A DNA stretch of 22,578 nt from an uncultured Clostridia bacterium (GTDB taxonomy: Bacteria; Bacillota; Clostridia; Oscillospirales; CAG-272), in the NCBI GenBank assembly GCA_945485605.1, contig CALYSG010000007.1, forward strand, positions 1 through 22,578. Direction: 5' to 3'. A program made the translations under genes and the position numbers. Under the pieces are notes generated by a model. The model was not told the origin of the DNA and ran no database searches. It worked only from the letters and a program-made list of their open reading frames with translations. This document shows, piece by piece, positions 6,478 through 13,647 of the stretch (position 1 is the first letter of the stretch; each line of letters starts with the position of its first letter).

Positions 6478-8190
6478 ATGCAGAAGATAAAAAAACTGAT
6501 AGCCGAAGACATAAAAAAGGCTGTCGATACATTAAAGCCGGACAATACCCTGACGGCAGAGACCGTAGCACAGATGATGGAATACCCCCCCGATCGCTCG
6601 CTCGGTGACATTGCGCTTCCTTGCTTCAAGCTCAGCCGTGAGCTGAGAAAATCTCCCGTGATGCTCGCCGAGACCCTTGCCGGTGCGTTAAGCTGCGAAG
6701 CTTTGGAGCGTGCGTGCGCGGTCAACGGTTATCTGAATATTTTCATATCCGATGCTTACCTTTGCCGCGAGGTCGTTTCGGAGATCCTTGACGAGGGTGA
6801 GAATTACGGAAAGAATATTGACGGAGAGGGCAAGACGGTCGTGCTCGACTATTCCTCGCCGAATATCGCGAAGCCCTTTCATCTCGGGCATCTCGGAACG
6901 ACAGTTATAGGTCATTCGCTCAGAAAACTATTTGAATTTTCGGGATATAAGTGCATAGGAGTCAATCATCTCGGCGACTGGGGAACCTCATTCGGCAAGC
7001 AGCTTGTGGCTTACAAGAAGTGGGGAACTAAAGAGGATATAGAGAAGAACGGTGTCGACGGACTGGTCGCGCTTTATGTCCGTTTCCACGAAGAGGCGGA
7101 GAAGGACCCCTCGCTCTTTGACGAGGCGAGAGCAGAATTCACGAAGCTCGAGCACGGAGACGAAGAGAACACAAGACTCTGGAAATGGTTTATTTCGATA
7201 AGCCTTGAGGAATACAAGAAGACCTACAAGCAGCTGGATATAACCTTTGATTATTATACCGGCGAAAGCTTCTATACCGACAAGATGCCGGCACAGGTCG
7301 AGAAACTGCGCAGTATGGGACTTCTTAAGATAGACGACGGGGCTTCGATAGTTGATCTTTCAGAATACTCTATGCCGCCCTGCCTGATACTGAAACGCGA
7401 CGGCTCGACACTCTATCCCGCGCGTGATATCGCCGCCGCGGTTTATCGCCACGATACCTTCAATTTCGATAAGTGCGTGTACGTTACTTCGGCGGGGCAG
7501 TCGCTCCATTTTGCCCAGTGGTTCAAGGTCGTCGAGCTTATGGGCTACGATTGGTACGACAAGCTCGTACACATCCCTTACGGTACGATGTCGCTCAACG
7601 GAGAGAAGCTCGGAACACGCTCCGGCAACGTCGTGTGGCTCAAGCAGCTTATGAATATGTCGATAGAGAAGGTGCGCGGAGTAATTGAAGAGAAGAACCC
7701 CGGTCTTCCGAATAAGGACGAGATCGCGGAGGAGGTAGGCGTCGGGGCGATAGTCTTTAATTATCTGTCGAACAGCAGGATAAAGGACATCAGCTTTGAC
7801 CTTGAAGCCGCACTTGATTTCAACGGTAACACGGGACCTTATGTTCAGTATACCTACGCAAGGTGTTGCTCGATCCTATCCAAAGCGGGAGAAGCAAAAG
7901 ATGATGCGGCGCTTACGATCACCGATCCGACCGAATCGGCACTTGTGAAGACTCTCTCGCGCTTCCCCGAAAAGGTCAAAGAGGCTCTTGCCGCCTACGA
8001 GCCATCGATGATGACGAGATATATCCTTGACGTGGCTTCGGATTTTAACAGGTTCTATCATGATTGCCAGATACTTTCGGCAGAAGATCCCGCTGTCAGA
8101 GCGTCAAGAATAAAGCTTACGCAGGCAACGAAAACGGTCCTCGGAAACGCATTCGGACTTATCTGCCTGAAGAAACCCGAAAAAATATAA
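6478..8190 (+). CDS. argS: Arginyl-tRNA synthetase
   Basis: This class I synthetase charges tRNA(Arg) with arginine. The 570-residue length is normal. The N-terminal Arg-tRNA-synthetase additional domain occupies about 1-110. The catalytic HIGH-type motif reads HLGH at 135-138 after SSPNIAKPF. The KMSKS-like loop is EKLGTRSGN around 376-384, so the canonical second lysine is absent, which is common in this family. The C-terminal DALR anticodon-binding domain includes GPYVQYTYAR and YILDVASDFNRFYHDC. The ATG has AAGGAAGAT upstream. No T-box or other leader fits in the 14-base gap, so expression should come from the upstream operon; placement after argR hints at a shared arginine theme. Confidence 0.95.
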   Translation: MQKIKKLIAEDIKKAVDTLKPDNTLTAETVAQMMEYPPDRSLGDIALPCFKLSRELRKSPVMLAETLAGALSCEALERACAVNGYLNIFISDAYLCREVVSEILDEGENYGKNIDGEGKTVVLDYSSPNIAKPFHLGHLGTTVIGHSLRKLFEFSGYKCIGVNHLGDWGTSFGKQLVAYKKWGTKEDIEKNGVDGLVALYVRFHEEAEKDPSLFDEARAEFTKLEHGDEENTRLWKWFISISLEEYKKTYKQLDITFDYYTGESFYTDKMPAQVEKLRSMGLLKIDDGASIVDLSEYSMPPCLILKRDGSTLYPARDIAAAVYRHDTFNFDKCVYVTSAGQSLHFAQWFKVVELMGYDWYDKLVHIPYGTMSLNGEKLGTRSGNVVWLKQLMNMSIEKVRGVIEEKNPGLPNKDEIAEEVGVGAIVFNYLSNSRIKDISFDLEAALDFNGNTGPYVQYTYARCCSILSKAGEAKDDAALTITDPTESALVKTLSRFPEKVKEALAAYEPSMMTRYILDVASDFNRFYHDCQILSAEDPAVRASRIKLTQATKTVLGNAFGLICLKKPEKI

Positions 8191-8218
8191 TAAATAATTT
8201 TATAGAGGTACAGAGAAT

Positions 8219-8950
8219 ATGTCAGGACACAGCAAATGGAAAAACATTATGCACAAAAAGGGTAAGACCGACGCGCAGAGAGCGTCAGTTTTCACGAAGA
8301 TCAGCAAAGAGATCATAATCGCGGTCAAAGCCGGCGGCGGCGATCCGAACAGCAACTCGAAGCTGCGTGAGCTTATCATAAAGGCGAAGGCTAACAATGT
8401 CCCGAACGATAACATCGAGCGCACGATAAAGAAGGCTCTCGGCAACGACAGCACGAACTACGAGGAGATCACATACGAGGGATACGGTCCCGGCGGAGTA
8501 GCCGTTATAGTCAAAGCCGCTACCGATAACCGCAACCGTACCGCCGGTGACGTGCGTCATTACTTCGATAAATTCGGCGGAAATATGGGTACGACGGGTT
8601 GCGTCAGCTTTATGTTCACGGAAAAGGGACTTATAATCATAAGTGATGAGGATGAGGAGCTTGACGAGGATAAGCTGATGGAGGACGCTATGGAGTGCGG
8701 AGCCGAGGACTTTGTGCGCGACGGAGATATTTATGAGATCTACACCGAGACAGCCGACCTTTACGATGTCCGCGATTCTCTTGTTAAGCTCGGCTACACC
8801 GTCGATTCCGCCGATACCGATATGGTGCCCTCGACTTATGTCACGCTTGAGGATGAGGAGACTGCCCGTCATATGGGTCTGCTTCTCGATACGCTCGAGG
8901 ATAACGACGATGTCCAGAATGTTTACCACAACTGGAAGAACTGCGACTGA
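8219..8950 (+). CDS. yebC: YebC/PmpR (TACO1 family) regulatory protein
   Basis: The 243-residue product is a full-length YebC family protein, starting MSGHSKWKNIMHKKGKTDAQ, the most conserved family segment. Later it shows FTKISKEI, DPNSNSKLR, NVPNDNIERTIKKALG, EGYGPGGVAVIV, NRNRTAGDVRHYF and NMGTTGCVSFMF. The family was described as transcriptional regulators. More recent work links members to translation of proline-rich stretches. Which role applies here cannot be read from sequence. AGAGGTA precedes the ATG. It is the last gene of the first block and is followed by a strong bidirectional terminator. Confidence 0.94.
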   Translation: MSGHSKWKNIMHKKGKTDAQRASVFTKISKEIIIAVKAGGGDPNSNSKLRELIIKAKANNVPNDNIERTIKKALGNDSTNYEEITYEGYGPGGVAVIVKAATDNRNRTAGDVRHYFDKFGGNMGTTGCVSFMFTEKGLIIISDEDEELDEDKLMEDAMECGAEDFVRDGDIYEIYTETADLYDVRDSLVKLGYTVDSADTDMVPSTYVTLEDEETARHMGLLLDTLEDNDDVQNVYHNWKNCD

Positions 8951-8972
8951 GATGATGTAAATAAAAAAACAT

Positions 8973-9009
8973 AAGAGACTGTACAAACGGGTTTACAGTC
9001 TCTTTTTTT
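8973..9009. terminator. Bidirectional rho-independent terminator between yebC and the GH4 gene
   Basis: An 11-bp perfect stem (8973-8983 with 8994-9004, arm AAGAGACTGTA) encloses a 10-base loop. It is followed on the + strand by a run of seven T (9003-9009). On the minus strand the same stem is followed, after three bases, by a run of seven T (complement of A at 8963-8969). It lies between two convergent genes, so it can end yebC transcription rightward and GH4 transcription leftward. Confidence 0.88.
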
Positions 9010-9026
9010 ATGACTTTAATTGTAAA

Positions 9027-9091
9027 TCGGATTCGGAGGAAGGCTTCACCTTACGGTGAATGATCCGAGAGCATTGACCGTCAGTCGGTCA
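9027..9091. repeat. Nested inverted repeats in the GH4 3' region
   Basis: TTCACC (9045-9050) pairs with GGTGAA (9055-9060) around a TTAC loop. An outer pair TCGGAT (9027-9032) and ATCCGA (9063-9068) encloses it with unequal spacers. A further hairpin, TGACCG (9075-9080) with CGGTCA (9086-9091) around a 5-base loop, overlaps the GH4 stop codon. None has a T-run, so they are not intrinsic terminators. The composition resembles short palindromic intergenic repeats found in many copies in gut Clostridia, but with one copy in view this is a guess. They may protect the 3' end of the GH4 mRNA. Confidence 0.35.
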
Positions 9092-10408
9092 GTGGAATTC
9101 GGGGAGCCAGCTTCCGTGAGCGGTGATAAGGTCGTCGCAGAGTGATACAATTTCGTCGATAGTAAGCTCCGAGCCGGTGTGGGGATCGAGCATTGCCGCC
9201 TGATAGATAGCCTCCTTTTTATGGGTGTGAGCGGCTTCGATCGTGAGAAGCTGAACGTTTATGTTCGTCCTGTTCATAGCTGCGCAGATCTCGGGAAGCT
9301 CGCCGACATAAGTGGGAAGGATGCCGCGGTTGTTGACGACGCAGGGGACCTCGACGCAGGCATTCTGCGGCAGGTTAGTGATAAGTCCGGTGTTGAGAAC
9401 GTTTCCACCTATGAGGTCGGGCTTGTTCGTTACAACTGCTTCCATAATTCTTGAAGCGTATTCTTTTGACCTCTTGTGTGTGAAGTCTGATTCAAGGGTT
9501 GCACGGAGCTCCTTCCATTTTTCCTCGTGCTTTATACAGCGGCGCGGATATTCGTCAAGCGGAATACGGTAACGGTCGATGAGCTCGGGGTGAGTGTTCT
9601 TTATGAAATAAGGATTGTACTCGGCGTTATGCTCGCTCGATTCCGTTACGTAATAGCCGAAGCGGCGGATATACTCAAGTCGTACAAGGTCCTTGAAATC
9701 CTCGGGCGGGTTGTCGAGTATCTCGTTGGCACGACGGCGGATCTCGGGGTAGAGATCGTTTCCGTCGGCATCAAAGCACTCGAGAAGGAATGCCATGTGG
9801 TTGATACCGGCGATCTTTTCTTTGACGGGCTGCTTCGGCTCCATTCCGAGCTCCTTGAAGAGGGTTTTCGTGCAGACCTGAACGCTGTGGCATAGTCCTA
9901 CCGTACGTACTCCGGTATATCTCTGCATATATCCCGTCAGCATTGCCATAGGATTCGTATAGTTGAGGAAGAGTGCGTTCGGGCAGACCTGCATAATATC
10001 CTCGGCAAAGTCGTCGAGTACGGGGATCGTGCGGAGTGCACGGAAGATACCTCCGATGCCGAGAGTGTCGGCTATCGTCTGGCGCAGACCGTGCTTTTTA
10101 GGTACTTCAAAGTCCGTGATGGTGCAGGGATCGTAGAGCCCTACCTGTATCGCGTTTACAACAAAATCCGCACCGCGGAGCGCATCCTTGCGATTTTCGA
10201 CTCCCACATATTTAGTGATCCGGCATCTGTCATCGTTTAAATTGTGATTGAATGCCTTGATGATACGGTAGGTGTCTTCAAGCCTGTTTTCATCAATGTC
10301 GTAAAGTGCCATCTCAAAATCACGCAGAGAGTCACACAGCATCATATCTCCCATGACATTTCTTGCAAATACGGCACTTCCTGCACCCATAAAGGTCATT
10401 TTTCCCAT
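9089..10408 (-). CDS. melA: GH4 family alpha-galactosidase (MelA-like)
   Basis: GH4 enzymes cleave glycosides by an NAD+- and Mn2+-dependent redox-elimination route. The 439-residue protein opens with the Rossmann loop FMGAGSAVFARN. The MelA-type segments are TIADTLGIGGIFRALRTIP (111-129), NYTNPMAM (149-156) and GLCHSVQ. The metal ligands are C173 in GLCHSVQ and H204 in GINHMAF. These match E. coli MelA closely in wording and spacing, so an alpha-galactosidase acting on melibiose- or raffinose-type sugars is the best call. An alpha-galacturonidase or alpha-glucosidase of the same family cannot be excluded. No signal peptide is present, as expected for this cytoplasmic family. GAAAGGA sits upstream of the ATG. 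It is the only minus-strand gene and has no sugar transporter beside it in the window. Confidence 0.9.
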   Translation of the reverse strand: MGKMTFMGAGSAVFARNVMGDMMLCDSLRDFEMALYDIDENRLEDTYRIIKAFNHNLNDDRCRITKYVGVENRKDALRGADFVVNAIQVGLYDPCTITDFEVPKKHGLRQTIADTLGIGGIFRALRTIPVLDDFAEDIMQVCPNALFLNYTNPMAMLTGYMQRYTGVRTVGLCHSVQVCTKTLFKELGMEPKQPVKEKIAGINHMAFLLECFDADGNDLYPEIRRRANEILDNPPEDFKDLVRLEYIRRFGYYVTESSEHNAEYNPYFIKNTHPELIDRYRIPLDEYPRRCIKHEEKWKELRATLESDFTHKRSKEYASRIMEAVVTNKPDLIGGNVLNTGLITNLPQNACVEVPCVVNNRGILPTYVGELPEICAAMNRTNINVQLLTIEAAHTHKKEAIYQAAMLDPHTGSELTIDEIVSLCDDLITAHGSWLPEFH

Positions 10409-10441
10409 AACGTTTTTCCTTTCAGATATCAGATTTTTTTG

Positions 10442-10502
10442 TGAAATTTTGTCTGTCTACTTGAAATTTCCTGGTTTGTGCTTTATACTATTATAAGTAT
10501 AA
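10442..10502. promoter_or_regulatory. Candidate operators in the GH4/araC divergent region
   Basis: Two features stand out. TGAAATTT occurs twice in direct orientation, at 10442-10449 and 10462-10469, offset by 20 bases or about two helical turns; the second copy covers the -35 box of the + promoter. Direct repeats about 20-21 bases apart are the usual footprint of AraC-family regulators. A dyad of 7-bp arms, TTATACT (10483-10489) and AGTATAA (10496-10502) with a 6-base spacer, covers both -10 boxes. The dyad may simply reflect two facing TATACT boxes. Confidence 0.4.
10461..10489 (+). promoter_or_regulatory. Sigma-A-type promoter for the araC-aldolase operon
   Basis: TTGAAA (10461-10466) and TATACT (10484-10489) are separated by 17 bases. 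Transcription would begin near 10496 and give a leader of about 88 bases before the regulator ATG at 10584. It overlaps the GH4 promoter head-on, so polymerase probably cannot occupy both at once. A weaker alternative TTGACT lies at 10533-10538 but lacks a good -10. Confidence 0.6.
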
Positions 10503-10524
10503 TACCATCACGCGGAAATTGCAA
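10496..10524 (-). promoter_or_regulatory. Sigma-A-type promoter for the GH4 gene
   Basis: Read on the minus strand, TTGCAA (10519-10524) and TATACT (10496-10501) are separated by 17 bases. Transcription would begin near 10489 and give a leader of about 80 bases before the GH4 ATG at 10408. The -10 box is adjacent to the -10 box of the opposing promoter. Confidence 0.6.
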
Positions 10525-10583
10525 TAACACGCTTGACTGATTTTATAACAAAATTGATTGTTTGCTGAAGAAGGAGGGGGCTT

Positions 10584-11486
10584 ATGAGCAATCAGCTTAA
10601 GATCGACGATCGCGGATTTGAGCTGAAATCTCACGGTGCCGCTGACTTTCCCGTTTCTGCGGGCTGTTTAAGAATATCGCAATACGAGGACAGAAGGTTC
10701 GCGTATCATTGGCACAGTGAGCCCGAATTTACGGTGATCGTAAGCGGGAGTATGGAGTATCAGGTAAATGACAGGATCTTTCACCTCTCAAAAGGTCAGG
10801 GTATCTTCGTAAATTCAAATATGCTTCATTCGGCGTGGAACAGGAACGGCGATTGCGAATATATCCCCGTAAACTTTGAACCTAATTTTCTTTTCGGCGC
10901 AAATAATAACCGGATATGGAAGAAATACCTATCTCCGGTGGTACACTCTCCTGCGCTCTCATGCCTCGTTTTCGACGAGAAGGACGGTCAGGACAGCTGT
11001 CGGATACTCAGTATCTTCCGTGAGATAAGAGAACTGAATCACAACAAGCCGCCTCTATATGAGATATCTATCGTTTCTCGGCTTTACGAGGCTATGGGAC
11101 TTATGCTTCCGGCGGCGGAAAAAGAGATCGCTAACGTTACGGGTTCCCGTACTGTGAAGCAGATAATGAGGATAAAGAACGTCATTGACTTTGTTGAGAT
11201 ACATTATACCGAGCCGATCGGCCTCAGCGACCTTGCCGGAGTTTGCGATCTCAGCCATTCCGAATTCTGCAGGTGCTTCAAAAGTATCATGAAGCAGACA
11301 CCGACCGAGTACGTCAACCGTGTCAGAATAAGAAAATCCCTTCCGCTTCTGCTGGCAGGAAAGCTGACGGTCACCGAAATATCCGACAGATGCGGCTTTT
11401 CGGGCTCAAGCTATTTTGCAGAGCTCTTCAGAAGGTATATGTTCTGTACGCCGAAGCAATACGTAAAAAAAGCACTTGAACAATAA
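10584..11486 (+). CDS. AraC family transcriptional regulator with cupin sensor domain
   Basis: This 300-residue regulator has an N-terminal cupin-like sugar-sensing domain (about 20-110; YHWHSEPEFTVIVSGSMEYQ, then GQGIFVNSNMLHSAW). The C-terminal AraC/XylS DNA-binding domain is at about 195-298, with two helix-turn-helix units: LSDLAGVCDLSHSEFCRCFK and VTEISDRCGFSGSSYFAELF. The ending RYMFCTPKQYVKK is the standard family close. The Shine-Dalgarno AAGGAGGGGG sits right before the ATG. It is divergent from the GH4 gene and 14 bases upstream of the aldolase, so it most likely controls both and perhaps itself. The inducer is unknown; a galactoside or a product of the aldolase pathway is a reasonable inference from context only. 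Confidence 0.92.
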   Translation: MSNQLKIDDRGFELKSHGAADFPVSAGCLRISQYEDRRFAYHWHSEPEFTVIVSGSMEYQVNDRIFHLSKGQGIFVNSNMLHSAWNRNGDCEYIPVNFEPNFLFGANNNRIWKKYLSPVVHSPALSCLVFDEKDGQDSCRILSIFREIRELNHNKPPLYEISIVSRLYEAMGLMLPAAEKEIANVTGSRTVKQIMRIKNVIDFVEIHYTEPIGLSDLAGVCDLSHSEFCRCFKSIMKQTPTEYVNRVRIRKSLPLLLAGKLTVTEISDRCGFSGSSYFAELFRRYMFCTPKQYVKKALEQ

Positions 11487-11500
11487 ATAAGGAGACAGAA

Positions 11501-12787
11501 ATGAAAACTACTGGACTGTGCCCGGCGGAAAATATCGCAAGGACCATGACAAGACTTTATGACAACCGGCTGACTACTACCTCGGGCGGGAACCTATCGA
11601 TAATGGACGATGAGGGAAATCTCTGGATCTCCCCGTCGGGAGTCGATAAGGCGCACCTTACCGCCGACGATATAATGAAGGTCATGCCCGACGGTGAGAT
11701 AGTCGGCAAGCACCGACCCTCGACCGAATATCCCTTCCACAGGGCGATACTTCGCTCACGCCCCGATCTTCACGCGGTTCTTCACGCCCATCCCGCCGCA
11801 CTCGTAGCATACAGCCTTGAAAGAAGGCTTCCGGAACTCAACATGATGCCGGGAGTATCAGAGCTTTGCGGAAAGATCGCGATAGCGAAATACGCGCTCC
11901 CGGGCAGCAGCCGTCTCGGAGAATACATATCGTCCGAATTTGCAAAGGGATGCGACACGGTTCTCCTTGAGAATCACGGCGTGGTGCTCGGTGCCGAGAG
12001 CCTTGAGAAGGCTTACATGATGTTTGAAGCGCTCGACTTTGCGGCTCGTACAGGTGTTGCCGCCGCTATGCTGAAGCGCGATGCGAGAGTTCTCGGCGCG
12101 GCTGAGCTTGAGCTTAAGGCTAAGCCGGTACTGCTTCCCGACACTCTTGAGGGTGAAGCTCCCGAGGGCGATGACGCGCTGCGCGATTCGGTTATCGCAA
12201 TGACGAAGAGATGCTATAAAAACACGCTTTTTACCGCGGCGACGGGTGTTTTCGCGGCGAAAGAAGCCGACGGCTCGTTTGTTATCACCCCCGATGGGGA
12301 AGACAGAGGTATGCTGACATCCGATATGCTTGTAAGGGTAAGAGACGGTCGGTGCGAGGAAGGGAAGACAGCTTCGCGTTACGCATGGCTTGCCGAAAGG
12401 ATCTTTGCGGCTCACGGGGACATAAAGAGCCTTGCGTTTGCGAGATGCCCATACGCTATGGGCTTTGCCGTGACGGGTGCGGAATTTAATTCTCACCTTA
12501 TCCCCGAGGGATATATTTGCCTTCGCAATGTGGCAAGGTTCCCATTCGGCACGATCGAGAATTCTCCCGAAAGCATCGTTTCGGCGATCAGTATGAAGAC
12601 ACCGATAATCTTTATCGAGAATGACCTTATTATCGTTGCGGGAACGGATACTCTTAACGCTTATGACAGGCTTGAGGTCCTTGAGTTCGGAGCACAGTCG
12701 CTCTGCTGCATAGAGACGATGAACGGTAAAATCGTTCCGATAAGCGATGCCGAGATACATGAAATAGAGGTAGCTTTCGGGCTCTGA
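11501..12787 (+). CDS. Tandem class II aldolase/adducin protein with a degenerate second domain
   Basis: The 428-residue protein contains two class II aldolase domains in tandem. Domain 1 (about 5-200) keeps the active site of the fuculose/rhamnulose-phosphate aldolase and ribulose-phosphate epimerase family: TTSGGN at 26-31, catalytic E76 in STEYPFHRAI, and zinc ligands H95 and H97 (LHAHPAALVAY) and H159 (ENHGVVLG). Domain 2 (about 225-425) preserves the layout, with FTAATGVF, FVITPDGEDRGMLTSDM and FIENDLIIVAG at equivalent places. However, the E is replaced in ASRYAWL, the HxH by F and R in AFARCP, and the third His in ENDL. Domain 2 is therefore probably non-catalytic, structural or allosteric. 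The sugar phosphate substrate cannot be assigned. AAGGAG precedes the ATG, and co-transcription with the regulator is likely. Confidence 0.85.
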   Translation: MKTTGLCPAENIARTMTRLYDNRLTTTSGGNLSIMDDEGNLWISPSGVDKAHLTADDIMKVMPDGEIVGKHRPSTEYPFHRAILRSRPDLHAVLHAHPAALVAYSLERRLPELNMMPGVSELCGKIAIAKYALPGSSRLGEYISSEFAKGCDTVLLENHGVVLGAESLEKAYMMFEALDFAARTGVAAAMLKRDARVLGAAELELKAKPVLLPDTLEGEAPEGDDALRDSVIAMTKRCYKNTLFTAATGVFAAKEADGSFVITPDGEDRGMLTSDMLVRVRDGRCEEGKTASRYAWLAERIFAAHGDIKSLAFARCPYAMGFAVTGAEFNSHLIPEGYICLRNVARFPFGTIENSPESIVSAISMKTPIIFIENDLIIVAGTDTLNAYDRLEVLEFGAQSLCCIETMNGKIVPISDAEIHEIEVAFGL

Positions 12788-12821
12788 CATATTATTTTAC
12801 AAAGTAATTTTCGTCTGCCTG

Positions 12822-12850
12822 TTTACAAACCGCGCGCGATATAGTAAAAT
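12822..12850 (+). promoter_or_regulatory. Sigma-A-type promoter of the pyrH operon
   Basis: TTTACA (12822-12827) and TAAAAT (12845-12850) are separated by exactly 17 bases. Transcription would start near 12857, about 23-29 bases before the pyrH start. It sits in the 92-base gap after the aldolase, where no terminator is evident, so some read-through from the aldolase operon may add to it. Confidence 0.7.
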
Positions 12851-12879
12851 ATATCCTGAAAGATATTGTAAGGGGAAAT

Positions 12880-13587
12880 ATGACAATGAAATACAAACGC
12901 ATTTTACTTAAACTGTCCGGAGAGGCGATCTCCGGGGGCAAGGACGGTATACTTGATTTCGGGTTCATCGACCGCATTGCGGATACACTCAAGAGATGTA
13001 CCGATGCCGGAGTGCAGGTAGCCGTGATCGTCGGTGCCGGAAATATCTGGCGCGGGGCGAAGGGAGTCGGTATGGATCGTTCACGCGCCGACAGTATGGG
13101 TATGCTCGCGACGATAATCAATGCTCTCGGACTTGAGGATGAATTTTGCCGTCGCGGACTTGATGCCGTTGCAATGTCTGCTATAGAGATAAACGAGTTT
13201 CTTGAGCTTTACAGCCCGAAGCGCGCGAAAAAATATCTTGATGAGGGTAAGGTCGTCATCATAGGCGGAGGTACGGGCGATCCGTACTTCACGACAGATA
13301 CGGCAGCGGTCCTCCGTGCGGCGGAGGTCGGAGCCGATGCGGCTTTTCTCGCGAAGAACATCGACGGAGTATATAATGCCGATCCGAAGAAAGACCCGAC
13401 GGCGGTGCGTTATGACGAGCTTACCTATCGTGAAATGATAGACAGAGAGCTTCACGCGATAGACCTTACCGCGGCGTCCTTCTGTATGGACAACAATATA
13501 ACATCGTATCTATTCGAGTTAAAGGACCCCGAGAACATCTTCCGCGCCGTTTCGGGCGAGAAGGTCGGTACCGAGATACACAGGTAA
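12880..13587 (+). CDS. pyrH: UMP kinase
   Basis: PyrH is the bacterial hexameric UMP kinase of the amino-acid kinase fold, converting UMP to UDP with ATP. The product has 235 residues. ILLKLSGEA is near the N-terminus, followed by VIVGAGNIWRG, IGGGTGDPYFTTDTAA and NIDGVYNADPKKDP, all family signatures. Two ATG codons, 12880 and 12886, are possible. AAGGGG at 12870-12875 is 4 bases from the first and 10 from the second. The second gives MKYKRILLKLSGE, the commonest family N-terminus. It leads the conserved pyrH-frr-uppS-cdsA-dxr-rseP-ispG-polC series from its own promoter. Confidence 0.95.
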   Translation: MTMKYKRILLKLSGEAISGGKDGILDFGFIDRIADTLKRCTDAGVQVAVIVGAGNIWRGAKGVGMDRSRADSMGMLATIINALGLEDEFCRRGLDAVAMSAIEINEFLELYSPKRAKKYLDEGKVVIIGGGTGDPYFTTDTAAVLRAAEVGADAAFLAKNIDGVYNADPKKDPTAVRYDELTYREMIDRELHAIDLTAASFCMDNNITSYLFELKDPENIFRAVSGEKVGTEIHR

Positions 13588-13589
13588 TC

Positions 13590-13635
13590 CTGATTTCTTA
13601 AATTAATTAAATTAAAAATCAGCCGCCACTGCGGC
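13590..13635 (+). other. Hairpins in the pyrH-frr spacer
   Basis: In the 60-base gap, CTGATTT (13590-13596) can pair with AAATCAG (13616-13622) around an AT-only middle. GCCGC (13622-13626) can pair with GCGGC (13631-13635) around a 4-base loop. The two share base 13622, so they compete at one position. The second hairpin ends two bases before the frr Shine-Dalgarno GGGAGG at 13638-13643. There is no T-run, so termination is not predicted. An RNA processing or stabilising role is possible but unproven. Confidence 0.35.
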
Positions 13636-13647
13636 AGGGAGGTTATT

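Noticed and set aside
5813..6571. 252-residue minus-strand open frame opposite argR and ybaK
   Set aside because: It covers two clear + strand genes and their 4-base overlap; its composition is that of a reverse-complement shadow.
8186..8191. TATAAT just before yebC as a separate promoter
   Set aside because: The hexamer is perfect but no acceptable -35 lies 16-19 bases upstream, and the local sequence is simply AT-rich around the argS stop.
12788..12821. Terminator after the aldolase gene
   Set aside because: The AT-rich sequence gives no stable stem with a following T-run, so I could not support a terminator here.
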